The notes under the pieces were generated by a model. That model had not been told where the DNA came from, searched no databases, and was given only the letters and a program-made list of their open reading frames with translations. A stretch of 64,000 bases of DNA, from contig NC_045142.1 in the NCBI RefSeq assembly GCF_008831285.2, positions 6,808,608-6,872,607 on the forward strand, read 5' to 3'. Position numbers and translations under genes: made by a program. Below, one piece after another: positions 32,700 through 44,799 of the stretch; positions within the stretch are counted from its first letter, which is position 1, and each line of letters opens with the position of its first letter. This DNA is from Nymphaea colorata (taxonomy: Eukaryota; Streptophyta; Magnoliopsida; Nymphaeales; Nymphaeaceae).

Positions 32700-33250
32700 G
32701 AGATTAAGGTCGAGCCGAGTCGAGTTTAATCATGTCGAGTTCGACTAACTCGAACTCGGCTCGTTAACATACTCGAGTTTATATTTAAGCTCGAGCTTGA
32801 CTCGTATAAAAAATGAGTCGAGCTCGAGTCGAGTTTACTCGAGCGTGTTAGAGTCGAGACCAAGTTGGCTTGACTCGTTGTCCAGCCCTAATAGGCAGGC
32901 ATGAGAGATTGTCTTTTGGATTTTTTATACAGTGGCAAATGAAGATTTTCTATTTCTCTCATTGATCGAGCTTTTTAGCTTTGGACAGGGAAAGCCAATG
33001 AAGATTTGGGAGAGTTTCTGTTATTCTTTTACCCAATTATTTCTTAGGTGCTGGGATATCTGGGGCTCGGAATGGATTCAGAACAGAGAACCGAAAGATC
33101 TGATAGAAAGCTGTGGCATAGCTCGTCAATAGCATTGCCAGGAAATCATTGTGCGAGATTTTTTAAATCTCTGTTCCGAATCCATTACGAGCCCTTGATA
33201 TTCCTGCACCTAAAAAATAATTACTCAAAAGAACACCGAAAACTCTCAAA

Positions 33251-33365
33251 ATAATTACTCAAAAGAAAGCTGTGGCGTAGCTCGTCAATATTTGTTGCTT
33301 GTTTGGTGTAAAAAGACCTATGAAGGGTAAAATAGTCATTTGGACTTGTAAAATTTTGGGCCTCC
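33251..33365 (+). other. Scrambled junction of short repeat pieces
   Basis: Within about 115 bp there is a second 'aaaataattactcaaaagaa', a forward piece of palindrome spacer ('agctgtggcgtagctcgtca'), and the end of the 165-bp-repeat block ('aaaatagtcatttggact'). Such patchworks suggest template switching or end joining. Confidence 0.6.
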
Positions 33366-33889
33366 ACAAACGCAATTTGCAGAATAATCTCCATATCAGG
33401 TTTTGATTTCATATGAATTACAAATAAACCTCTTGGAAGAGTACGAAAACAGATGGGTACTAGCAACAAACGTTGATCCCACAACTCATTGAAGATAACC
33501 AAAAAAATTGGTCTGAGAAGGAAAAAGCATCCTCATGTTAACCTCCATCAGAACGATGGAGATTCTTCTTCCGTCGATCGCTTGGACTATAAAAACAAAA
33601 AAAGGTATAGCACTTCCTACCACTATCAATCATCCTGCATCCCTCCAGCAACTACAAGATCCCCATGAGCGATGGATCGATTCTTTCGGAAGACCCTGCT
33701 CAAATCTGACCTTATTGGGTCTTTGCCCACTGAATATTGAATTTCCAGTGCTGCCAAGCAGCTTAAAATTCACCTTCAGTGACCCAAGTGGTTAACCTCT
33801 TGAACCCTCATCCAAAGGAGCTCTTTCGAGTGCCAGTCTATGATTCTATTCCCTGTATTGAAATCAGCTTCAATTTGGTTTATGTTTCC
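33366..33889 (+). repeat. Entry block, copy 3
   Basis: It is close to 58871-59335 ('ggtctgagaaggaaaaagca', 'cgatcgcttggactataaaa'). The frame at 33535-33795 has a counterpart at 58983-59243 with similar length (86 codons in both). This could be chance at low divergence; the product shows no recognisable domain. Confidence 0.7.
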
Positions 33890-35119
33890 TAGACATTTAA
33901 GATAAAAAGGCGGAGCACCAAAAAAATTTAATCAAACTGGAGATGTCTGCTCTATGCACCTTGAGGCTGGTGCTCTTGTCACTTAGCATTGATCAATTTA
34001 ATCTAAATACTAAAAGATGTACAGATTTTCAACCAGTTGCCTTCTCCTTCATATAGATAATATAAACATCCCCATCATTCCATTTTTGCCCTTATAAGTG
34101 GATTTCTTTGTAAATTAGGAGGGCATTTTTGTCATTCAGGATAGACAAACAATTCACATGTTCTAGCTCCAACATATAACTCTTAGCATTGAGTCGAGTA
34201 TGCTGAAATTGAAATTATGTGCGTTAGCCCTTTCATTTCCCATACCTGTGTTTCGTCATAATTCCAAAATAGAAATTTAACTGAAACCATACAGAAGAAA
34301 GCTTTTGTATATTTCATAAACTTACAAGCTCGTACAAGAAAGTATTGGTCCATTGAGAAAATAGCAAATAATGTGAAATTTTCTACAAAACAAATACAAA
34401 CTATTTTTTAGCTTAATTACTTGTCATTTGTTAATATTCAGTTCCATTTGGAAATATCATTTATCAAAATTGGGTTTTTGGCAAAACCATCTTTTGACTG
34501 TCACCCTAAACACACCTCAAAGAACGTTTTGCCTCTAAAGTACCACCTTAAAGTGTCATTTAATCATGCCCTTGAGAATTTGTAGCAGCATTCAGATGTA
34601 GGTCTGGTTAAATAGGGTTCAATTTCAACCTTTAAATACTCACTCTAGTGTTTACATAAAGCAGAAGCGAGTTTCAGGACAGCTATGTAAGGTGGTATGG
34701 TACTTCTTTGCTGAAAAGAAAACGGATCATGATCTTCCATTTTTTTAATGTTTAAACTGTATAATTGATTGTTTTTGAACTCCAAACACATGCAGCGAGT
34801 AGGTCAAATTACCTAGTCCTCTCCTTTCATTAGTCACAATTAGCTCGTGGATGGACACTTCCTCCACCATCTTGTGCTCGAATTCCCAAAAGGGGTACCA
34901 TTTAATCTGGTTAATAATGAGCAAAATGATACAATTTTAAGTTGATACACTGACTACATAAAAAGCTTGACTTGGGCCACATAAAACTCTACTTATTATA
35001 AAAAAAAAGTCATTAAGAGTTTAAGGCAACACTTTTCCAGCCACTGCCCTTTATAACTTTAGTATTGGCAAATAGGTATAACTTAAATAGATACACCATC
35101 ATTTACCATTTAAATAAAC
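33890..35119 (+). repeat. Intermediate block without CA microsatellite
   Basis: It is close to 59340-60629, and from 34306 on nearly identical to 61904 onward. No gene is seen. Confidence 0.75.
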
Positions 35120-36000
35120 AGTGAAATTCTCCGAACATCTAACAAAGAAAGAGGAGGGAGAGAGAGTGTGTGTGTGTGTGAACTCAGAATTTCAAATCTT
35201 GTGTTCAAAGCATATATCCTGTGTTCTATGTGCTACAAATTGAATTTTGACACTTGTATATTTTTCTAGAAGCATATAACAAAAATATTAATGACGAAAG
35301 AACTGTATACTCAAAATAACCTATAAGAAATGGAATTTATACTTAAATTACCTGTGCATAATAAATTAGAGCAACCAATAATGGATATATATATATATAT
35401 TAAAGCATTTGTCTCAAAAAAGTCAAGTGCATGTTGTAGGCATCGGGTTGCAAATCATCTTGGGTTCCAAATCACATAGGAAGCCCTAAAAACTAATGTG
35501 CAAGCTGATATTCATCAAATTATATCACACCGTGTCAGTCAAGGGATTGGTATCTTTGTTATTTCATTAACATATTGGTCAATATCTTATAAGGACCGAA
35601 CAGACCAATATTGGTAGAAATATTGCATGCATGGACAAAGTTTGTAGGTTATTCCATTCAAATTTAGAATTCAGATATCCATTTTTTAATGTCTATTATT
35701 CGATAGAAATTCAAATATAAAAATCGAACTTGGATCTGATTTAGATTTCAGATTCATGGTCATTCAATTTTCATGAAATAGCTTGATTTAGTGTGTGACC
35801 TGACTTTCCGTTAAAAATTTAGTTTTCTTCCTATTACGGAGAAATGTTCTCTCCTCTCAACAGCTATAAATAGAGACATACATGGCGAGGGGCAAGGCAC
35901 CAAATTCCAAGGCAAAGAGCTTGTACTAGAGTTGGGAATGACCCTAACCATGCTATGCTCCTTGCTGGAAAAGGGCCTGTTGGCCATTTTGTTCAAATTG
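35120..36000 (+). repeat. Promoter-like block, copy 4
   Basis: CCAAT hairpin at 35572-35616, TATA box at 35865. It lacks the 'catgtttcccagcaaaaatt' piece (deleted at about 35768), as does copy 8. Confidence 0.8.
35865..35872 (+). promoter_or_regulatory. TATA box, promoter-block copy 4
   Basis: TATAAATA in the conserved context. Confidence 0.65.
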
Positions 36001-36300
36001 GTTTTGTTTTCCTTTTTTCTTCAACCATCTTCCTATGGGTCTTCTTCTTCTTCATCCTCCTTTTTCTGTTTCCTTTTTTTAATTGTCCCATCTACCATTG
36101 GCAGCTATTCATCTGATGTCTGGTTTTATTTTGTCAAACTTAGTTATTCTATAACTTATTCACCAATAATGAGCTTCTGCTACATGAAGCTAATGCATTT
36201 GCTAAATTTAAAAGGTATGTTGAATAAAGGGTATGTTGAAAAGCCGATGAATATAACATAGCAGGTTACAAGTTGAGTACTGGAGAAAATAGGCAGCCGC
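36001..36300 (+). pseudogene. Leader block with 3' remnant of the BLH exon
   Basis: 'gcttctgctacatgaagcta' and 'atgcatttgctaaattt' (36173-36209) match the end of the BLH exon in copies 2 and 3 (LHEANTFAKL). The rest of the exon is deleted. This unit therefore once had the exon too. The same remnant is at 63773-63809. Confidence 0.6.
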
Positions 36301-36324
36301 AAGGATGTCAGCTGTTTTCCCATA

Positions 36325-37244
36325 CAGTATGACTCGCTTTTGTCACTTTCGTACTCATAATAATATCCCCAAATAAAACTAGTAATCTTGCTTATTTTCA
36401 TAATCTCTCTCTCTTACGAAGAGGGCTTTTACGCTCGACTTAGAAAAATACATTTGAAACCTTCAATTTTTCTATTGTTTCAATAATAGGGTTGGAAGCT
36501 GAAGATTTTGAGCCCGTGACCTTTTTCTTTTCACATCTTTCCTCAAAACCTGTTGAAGCATATTTTTAATGTCTTTCAAATTGACAATGAAAAATTCTAT
36601 TTCAAATTGAATTTGTATGTTAAGAACCCATTTTCAAAATGTATGGGTACTCGATATGTGAAAACCTAACTAGTCATTTAGAAAGCTTATTAATTCGTTA
36701 GATATTTGGGTGACGTGAAAAAAGCTGCTAAAAGTCAAGATTGACGTGCTATTCTGACTCAAATTCTTTGTCTATTGTGAAAATAAGCAAGATTACTAGT
36801 TTTATTTAGGGATATTATTATGAGTATGAAAGTGACAAAAGCGAGTCATATTGTATGGGAATGAATATAAAAATATTTAAAATTTGATGAAGAAATCAAT
36901 TGATTTGTTCAAATTGGATTTGATTTTAACACTTAAGAAATGGAATTTGTTTCGATGCGTATTTTAACACTTAAGAAATAGGATTTTATTGTCAATTTAA
37001 AAGACATTAAAAATATGTTTCAACAGGTTTTGAGGAAAGATGTGAAAAGAAAAAGGTCACGGGCTCAAAATCTTCAGCTTCCAGCCCTATTATTGAAACA
37101 ATAAAAAAATTGAAGGTTTCAAATGTATTTTTCTAAGTCGAGCGTAAAAGCCCTCTTCGTAAGAGAGAGAGATTGTGAAAATAAGGAAGATTACTAGTTG
37201 GGGATATTATTATGAGTATGAAGTGACAAAAGTGAGTCATACTG
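36325..37244. mobile_element. Foldback-type element with about 290-bp terminal inverted repeats
   Basis: The left arm (36325 to about 36615) and right arm (about 36965-37244) are inverted complements at roughly 90% by eye, ending CAGTATGACTCGCTTTTGTC and, inverted, CAGTATGACTCACTTTTGTC. TA lies on both sides, as for Tc1/mariner-like elements, but extra bases between these ends and the shared unit sequence make the border uncertain. A third, inverted copy of the outer 80 bp lies at 36776-36853. No protein is recognised. Copy 8 begins the same element at 63925. Confidence 0.7.
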
Positions 37245-37260
37245 TATTACAGGTTACAGG

Positions 37261-38373
37261 CCATTTTAATTATTTATGCCTGCGTGTGTTGGGCCTCTTA
37301 GAGAAAACAAGGCGGCCGCAGAGAGGACATGTGAAGAGGGGAGAGTAAGACGATGATGCCAGCACAATTTTGCCCATCGGATTTGCTCATTTTCCTTTCT
37401 TGTTTGCAGGGGACATTACGAATTTCGTGATACATCTTTGGCTGAAGTAGAAAACGAGGAAAAAAAGATAAGGGGAGACGAATTCCCTTTTACCTTTTCA
37501 CTCTTTCGCTTCTTGAAGACTGTTTTTGGTGAAACCACAGGGGGAGTGAGAGATTGTCTTTTGGATTTTTTATTCAGTGAGCTTGCTTGTTTTTGTTTTT
37601 TCTCTCAAGGTTGGAGCTTTCTAGCTTTGGAGAGGGAAAGTCAATGAAGATTTGGGAGAGTTTCTGGTGTTCTTTAGGGTAATTACTTCTTTGGTGCTGG
37701 GATATCTAGGGGTCGTAATGGATTCGGAACAGAGATGCAAAAGGTCTGATAGAATGCTGTGGCATAGCTCGGCAATAGAATTTCCAGGAAATCATTGTGC
37801 GTGTCACTCGCTCGCGAAAAAGCACAGGGTAATGCCTGGACATTGCCTAGTAATGCCACTGCTTCCTGTCGATCTTTTGCATCTCTGTTCCGAATCCATT
37901 ACGAGCCCTTCATATCCCAGCAAATAAGAAATAATTACTCAAAATGACACCCAAAACTCTCCCAAATCTTTGTTGGCTTTCCCTCTCCAAAGCTCGAAGA
38001 CCTGATCCCTTGAAGATATTAAAAAAACCAAGCGAGGCCATTGAATAAAACAGCTTAAAGACAACCTCTCATGCTCCACGTTCTTTCACCGAAGATGGTC
38101 GTCAAGAAGCAAAAAAGTGAAAAAAATGAAGGGAATTTGCCTAACCTTTATCTTTTTTCCTCATTTCCAGCTTCAGTCAAAGATGTATCACACAATTCCA
38201 AATGTCCCCTGCAAACAAGAGAGGAAAATGAGCAAATCTGATAGGCAAAAGTGTGTTGGCATCTTCATCTTACTCCTCTTTGCATGTCCTCCCTGTGACC
38301 GGGTTGTTTTCTCTCTCCACCAAAAGTGGCCCAACGGATGGGCAATTACACAAGGCATAAATTATTAAAATGG
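37261..38373. repeat. Long imperfect palindrome P6, complete
   Basis: Left arm 37261-37752, spacer, right arm 37867-38373. Its left edge joins the foldback element directly. It contains the splice-acceptor-like 'tttcttgtttgcag' in the left arm. Confidence 0.85.
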
Positions 38374-38925
38374 GTCTCCCTTTCAAGCTTGTTCAAGTCA
38401 ACTCAATGCAGTGAATCTCTTGTTAAATTCATCGAGCTTGTTTAAACGAGATCGATAATGTTAACGTATGAGTTCACGATTCAAAAGGTGAGCCGGTAAG
38501 ACCTATGAGTTGAGTTGACTCCCATAAACTTGAGCCACCTCAAGTTCCATAAACTCATAACTCGACTCACTAAAGTAAATGAGTCGAGAGCTGTGAACTT
38601 AAGCTTGATTTGCGACACCAAAAATTCAGCTAAAACTCGAGCTATAGTTGAGCTTTGCTGAGGAGAATCAAGCCAACTGGACTCATTGTTCTCCCACTCC
38701 AAATGTGTGAAAAGACATAAAATGTGCTACATTCATAAGCAAAGATTCATAATATGATATTTATGGTCTAAAATCCATGATCCAATATTTAGAAACCCAG
38801 ATCCGAAATGCAATACCTGAGATCCCAAAATCAAATGTGCTAGAATTGGGTTTAATATCATGATTTAGATCAGCATATGGTTCATTATTTGAATCCAATT
38901 TTTTGAATTTAAATCCAAGTTCCGA
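38374..38925 (+). repeat. Linker block, copy before the 165-bp-repeat block
   Basis: It matches 10210-10765 closely ('gttcacgattcaaaaggtga', 'gatcagcatatggttcatta'). No gene is seen. Confidence 0.75.
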
Positions 38926-40443
38926 ATAAGCTAAGGGTAGGCCGGTCAAGAGTACTAGGTTTAGTCTTACCTAAACTGGACTTGAACCTACTTGGGATGG
39001 TCTTATGCTTGATCTTAGTGAAGCCATATGACATGGTATGATCTTCATTCTTTTTTTTATACATGGATATTAATGAAATTTACTAGATATAGGACTATGG
39101 GACTTTGTTCATAGATGGTGGGCTCTAAGAAAGGTATGGACTAGGCAGTAGAAAGCTGAACTAACATTGGACTGCAACGCCACATGACCTAGGGCTTTTC
39201 AAATCATTTTAAGAAGTTGATTTTGAAAACATCTTAGAAAAAACTATGATTTTTAAGGAGTTATTGTATGAAGATCCAACTAGATTCAGGTTTCACACAT
39301 CTGAGCTAATGCCACAGGGTATGCTACCAGGCTGACCCGGTCTAGTTTCATACAAGTGGTGCATGTGGGTGCAAGGTGATCTAGTTGCGTGGTAAAATAA
39401 TAATGTATTGCATGATTGATAAAAGTATAAAAGAAATATATTCTGTATGCCTGATTCAAGCAAAAAATAAGTAAGCAAAACCATGTATTAAAAAAATGTG
39501 ATACGGATGGGAGAGGCATATGTGATCCCTATCTAGCCTAAAAAAGTTAAATTAAATCTATGCTATGAAAACAAATATACTAAACTAAAGCATTGCAATC
39601 GCAAATAAGAAAAACGTAGGAACTAAGCAAAAAACTAAATTAGACTATGCATGCTAAAAGCAAAAAAAAAAAACTAAAAAAATGCATAAATGGAAAACAA
39701 AAAAAGAAGAATGCTAAATTACAAATAAGGAAATAAAGAGGAAGGAAAAAAAATTACATGAACCTGGAGATCTGACCGAGCAGACACCTTTGTACTAAGC
39801 CTGGTTGGGCCTATGTTGAGTACTAATGCAGCCAAAACCAACACTTAAACCACGACTAGAAAAATTCAACTTGTTTGAGCTAAACCTTATGAGTAACCTG
39901 CTGAAATTTCACCAATTATTTTGGGCTTCTCTAGGTAAGCTCAACGTGAGTGAAAAAAAACAATTTTAATCAAATTGAAATTTTACAAATAGGGGTGTAC
40001 CCTTATTTGTAGGAGTGAGAGAGGTAGTGGGGTCAACCCCCTCAAGAGCAAAAACCATTTGATTAAAATGGTGTTTTTTTCTTAAATGTATTTGCTAAGA
40101 TCTCATACTGACTTCAAATTCAATTTTGCAAAAAAGCCACACTTTCACCTAGAACTATTGATTGATTTTTATGAAGGATTCCACTGACACTAAGTGTGGA
40201 GAATGAACGATGCGAGAAAATGATGAGGAGAAAACACACATTAAAACCATAGTTTAAAACTTAAAATAAAACAAAAAAAAAATATTCATTCTAACCACAT
40301 ACAAATACCAATTTTCTTTCCATCTACGTCAGAGTGCTGGGCAAAGAATTTTGCAAGTTTCAAGTCCTTTTGTGCAAATGGATACTAAGCATGGAGTGAG
40401 AAATTCCCAATGCATTTTTGAAATATTATGTGCATTAAGCTCA
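38926..40443. mobile_element. About 1.5-kb insertion of unknown type
   Basis: In the copy at 10.77 kb 'aaatccaagttccaaat' is followed within about 20 bp by 'acatggatcctggatctggg'. Here about 1.5 kb separates the same two points. The insert is A-rich, with short A runs at 39662, 39958 and 40275, and has no clear terminal repeats or protein. It occurs once in the window, so it is younger than the block it sits in. Confidence 0.5.
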
Positions 40444-42235
40444 CACATGGATCCTGGATCTGGGTTGATATTGAGACCCAGATCTGGATCCATAGCAAAA
40501 GGAAATTATAGAAGATGGATCTTACTACGATATTGATATTTGGACCATGATTTGATGTCCGGGAATTGGAATTTTGAATAATGGATCTAGGTTTATGAAA
40601 ATAGATCTCAGGTCTGAGACTTGGATATGAGATCCAGATGTAGAAATTAGACTTGGGTCTGAAATCTAGGTCAAGAATTTGAAATGGCATGAACTTGGAC
40701 CTAGCTCAACGTAGACAGGATTCAGTACTTAAAAATTGGTTTGGACTTAGGTTGGGTGCCGGTTCAGTGGGCTCAGCCTGAGTGCTATTTTTAGAAAATC
40801 TAGGTTTAGTGAGAAATTAGGGCGGGCAGAGCCTAAGGTGGTGGAGCCTACCAGATTCATGTGATTGTCTTCAAAAACTAACTTAGGTTCAAGTGACTCA
40901 TAAATTAGGTTTTACAAAAAAATATGCACATGGTGGTAAATAACCAAAGTACCACTATGTGTTATTTTAAGTTGAAACATGTTCAGATAAGGAAGCTAGT
41001 TTGAACAAAGGTTCTAGAAATTAAAGAACATCATAAAGCAAGGTATATGCAGCCTACGTCTTTTGTTTATGTAGACAAATATGGCTAAAAAAAAAGGTCA
41101 TTTTAAACTTGTGTGTAATTTTGGAATTCCATATGAGTTTCCTCGAACTAAGTGAACCAGCTTATGGACCTGCTTTTAAGATGGCTCTAGAGAAAATATT
41201 ACTGAAAAATTCCTTCCGGATTGTTTTAAAAATAAAAATTTCAATTATTCCCAAGCTGCAAATGTCAAATTTATAAAGGGAAACCAAGTATGGCTTAAAA
41301 AATCTAGTTATCCTTGAAATTTTCATTAGTGTAGCCGAAGGCGCTTGGAAAAGCTACTTACCAATAAGGATATGCTGAAAAAAAAAAGATCCAGTTCAAC
41401 TAAATTGAGCTTCAGAGCATTTTAGAGCAAGTACTAGGAATGAACTCCATGGCTTTAAGAACTGAATTGAAATCAACCTGGGACAAATGAATTCAAACCA
41501 AACTAAGAAAAGGTTGAAGTATATGTAATGAAAATAATCTCAGCTTGATTTCAGCTTAGTCTATCAAGTTGAGCTCAAATTCAGCTCAAACTCCTGAACA
41601 TATGAGGGAGAAATATCTCTAGGGCCTTTAAAAGTGAACTGAACTCAACACAAGATGATTGAACTCAAAACAAACTATGATAAGATCAATTTGTGCATGA
41701 TAAACATAATCTTATCTCGGTTTTAAGCTCACTCTATCTGGTTGAGGTTAAATTCAACTCAATCCCCTGAAAATAGTAGCGAAAAAGAGCTTTGAATTGA
41801 ATTGAACTCAAACCGAGGTAAATGAACTCAGATCCAACTTAAATTATCTTGATTTATTCATGATAAACATGATCCTAGCTTGATCCAACTCAAAATTGAC
41901 AGGTGCACGGTTTCAGTGAGTTGAATGAGCTTGAGTGAGCTCATTACAAGCTTAGAAAACCCTAGTGAGCTGACTAGCAACTATTTAGGTTATGTAAAAT
42001 TGAGAAATGACTTAAATACTCGAATGTTAGGCAATTCTCAAAAATTTAGTGAAAATCTCTTGTCTCCAAATCAAAATGATTGTGTGCAGGTGTTAAATGG
42101 TAATTTTTAGCTTAGCCAACGTAGGTCATCTGGTTCTAGGTGCTCAATGCTAATGTGAAATTTGCTTGTTTGGCCAAAAAAAGACCTTTGAAAGTGTAAA
42201 ATAGTCATTTGGACTTGTAAAATTTGAGCCTTCAC
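40444..42235 (+). repeat. 165-bp-repeat block, copy 3
   Basis: Close to copy 2 (10778-12545) along its whole length. About 120 bp are missing near 41889, where one internal tandem unit is lost ('gatccaactcaaaattgaca'). Confidence 0.75.
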
Positions 42236-42500
42236 ACACCCAATTTGTAGAATAATCTCCATATCAGCTTCTCATTTCACCTGAATTATAAATAAACCTC
42301 TTGGGTGAGTACTAAAATAGACGGGTACCAGTACCAACCATTGATCCCACAACTCATTGAAGATAATGAAAAAATTTGGGTCATGGCTCGATATTCCAAT
42401 AGCTTCTAGCATGGTTCTCACCCAGGTGATTTCAGTGGTAGTTTGGGTCATGGTTCAATATTCTGACTCTGTACTACGAGATTATATATATATATATATA

Positions 42501-42538
<38 letters not shown>

Positions 42539-42569
42539 CTCCATCGTCCCGATGCAAGTCTCTCAAATA
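42236..42569 (+). repeat. Entry block, copy 4, with TA and AG microsatellites
   Basis: As at 12546-12900. A (TA)n run at 42484-42517 is followed by (AG)n to 42538. Shared sequence ends at 'gcaagtctctc', where the composite block begins. Confidence 0.75.
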
Positions 42570-43743
42570 TCTGCTGAAACAATAAAACAACTCACTCCAA
42601 TTTACTAGACTTACACAAAGCCCGAAACAAGCACCAGCAATATAAAAATGCTCTCAATATTCATGTACATCAGCTTTTCCTCTATCAAGAGTATACCACA
42701 AAATATTACCTGTTAGGCAGTACCAAAATGCACAAGCCTAAAAATCTTTAAAATTCCCTGGCTTAGGAAGTTCATGACAAAAGATGGGCACCCATCAGCA
42801 CCTTCATCTCGAGAAAGAAGAGCTCATGCCCCCATTTTCTACAAACTTTTAAGACTTGCTTCCTTCATGACTTTCGATAATGCCTTGCAGCATAGTTTAA
42901 GCCACATAATCAACATCCACCGTATGGAAAAATTACGCCTTGCTGCCAGTTAAAAGATTCAGCGACACCACTACATTAACGGTTTTAACATCCCATCAGT
43001 AAAACCTATATTGGCGTTTCTGCATTCTCACTTTCATTATTGGCCCTTTAGTAAATCACATATTCTTTGTAGCAAGGGATTCCCTCTCATCAAGGCGAGT
43101 AACGTTTTTCATAGGGTGGCCTCCTTTCTCGAGAATACCTGGTGAGGGGAAGGCCCTCTTCCTTTTAATCTACACAAGTTAATCTGTACAGCATAAAAAA
43201 AAAATCGTTAGACAGGATGTGTTACCAATACAACAGTTTGTTCGGTCCCACCTAGGATTCCCCAGTACCCTGTAGTCAAAATTGTGGGCCCTAGATATGA
43301 CTTAGATCCGAACCCGAATATTTTATATGGACAAAAACAGGTAGAGTTTCGACGTGCAAAATAATTCTCAATAATAAACTTGACAAAGCTTACTTCAAAA
43401 AAGCTTAATCACCAAACCAATACAAAGTGACCTCAACAAATGATGATGTAAATGCACCAAGCACACTTAAATAATATATTTGCATTATATGCCAAGATTA
43501 AACTTACAAACGTGAAGTACAAGAACACACCTCAACAATCTCAAGTAGTGAGCTATCACCCAGATACCCAACGTCCTTGCACATGAGCACACACTTGAAA
43601 CACCCACACTCCATCTCACAAACTGAACACACAACTTACTCAACTCTTGCTCAAGGCACTCACCACTCTCTTGATGCTTGACACAAAGGCCAGCACTCCC
43701 ATTTATAGTGATTGATAAGGTCGGTGGTGAAGGTTACTCCACT
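42570..43743 (-). repeat. Composite noncoding block with minus-strand TATA box, copy C
   Basis: TATAAAT on the minus strand at 43701-43707. It keeps the 230-bp stretch seen at 17968-18199, in part shortened. It is joined directly to an entry block rather than to a LINE remnant. Confidence 0.55.
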
Positions 43744-44799
43744 TTCTAATTCCTATGTTGAAATCAGCTTCAACTTAGTCTGTGTTTCCTTGACATGTAA
43801 GTTGCAAAAGCATAGCACCAAAAGCAATTGAATCAAATTAGAGACATGCCCATTCAACCCCTAGCATGACTAGCAGCACTATGCACCTTGAGGGTGGTAC
43901 TCATGTCTCTTAACATTGTCAATTGAATCTAAACACCGAAAGATGGTCAGATTTTCAACTGGTTACCTTCTCCTTCACATAATTCTTTCATCATCAGGGC
44001 AAATGAAAGTTACTATCTTGAGTGCCTAATTGAATCTCTCTCTCTCTCTCTCTGTCTCTCTCTCATGCACACACACCATAGCGAAATGCAAGTGTTGCCA
44101 ATTTACTGAATACAAAGGAGCATTTCAACCATTATAGAAGAGGAGGTATTTTAGTCAGTTTTGTAAATAATCATCCCCATCATTCCATTTTTTCCCTTAC
44201 AAGTGGATTTTTTTTAATTAGAAGGCAAATTTTGTCATTTGAGCTAGAAAAACAATTTTCATCTTCTAGCCCCAACATATAACTCTAATGTTTATATAAA
44301 GAAGAAGAGAGTTTCAGGACAACCATAAAATGTGGGGTATGGTTCTACTTTGCTGAAAAGAAAAAGGATCATGATCTTCCATTTTTAAATGTTTAGACTG
44401 TTCTTCTTGGAAGTTGAAATTGCCTCATTTATCTTAGTTGCTGCCAAATTCTATTAATGGATGTTTGATTGTTTTGAACTCCATACACATGCAGCGATTA
44501 TGTCCAATTACCTAGTCATGTCTTTTGCTTAGTCACAATTAACTCGTGGATGGATATTTCCTCCACCATCTTGTGATCGAATTCCCGAAAGGGCACCATT
44601 TGATTTGGTTAATATTGAGCAAAAGGATACAATTTTAAGTTGATACGCTGACTACATGAAAAGCTTGGCTTGCGCATATAAAACTCTGTTTATTAAAAAA
44701 ACATACTATCATTAAGAGTATATGACCGCACTTTGCCTGCCACTGCCCTTTACAACTAGACTAGTATTGGCAAATATGTATAACTTAAATAGACAGTGA
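43744..44799 (+). repeat. Intermediate block, copy with CT microsatellite
   Basis: Microsatellite at about 44036-44075. Otherwise as 18846-19914. No gene is seen. Confidence 0.75.

Larger units (their letters stand above)
32139..32890. mobile_element. hAT-like non-autonomous element with captured PPR fragment, copy 1
   Basis: The ends are TAGGGCTGCACATGAGTCGAG and, inverted, TAGGGCTGGACAACGAGTC. Flanks ACAGGGGG (32131-32138) and ATAGGCAG (32891-32898) fit a decayed 8-bp target duplication. The empty site is seen in other palindromes (7462 'acagggggggcatgagag'). The subterminal regions are dense in 'ctcgagctcgac' repeats. TAGGG-type ends with 8-bp duplications are typical of hAT elements. No transposase is present; a PPR gene fragment occupies the middle. 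The same insertion lies at the same site at 55210-55980. Confidence 0.75.
31843..33250. repeat. Palindrome P5, left arm split by hAT element, right arm truncated
   Basis: The left arm runs 31843-33105 and is interrupted by the element at 32139-32890. Only the innermost part of the right arm remains, at about 33161-33250. After that, short pieces of spacer and of the 165-bp-repeat block end are joined before the next entry block. Confidence 0.75.
34306..36400 (+). repeat. Recent duplication, left copy (pairs with 61904-64000)
   Basis: By eye the two stretches differ at only two places over about 2.1 kb: one C/G at 35886/63486 and one extra TA in the run at 35383-35400/62981-63000. The offset is 27598 before and 27600 after the TA difference. 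The copy runs past the window end, so its full length is unknown. Confidence 0.9.

Noticed and set aside
33535-33795. 86-codon frame, also open at 58983, as a conserved small gene
   Set aside because: The two copies are closely related repeats, so an open frame can persist by chance. There is no domain, and it lies in the entry block whose other copies lack the frame.
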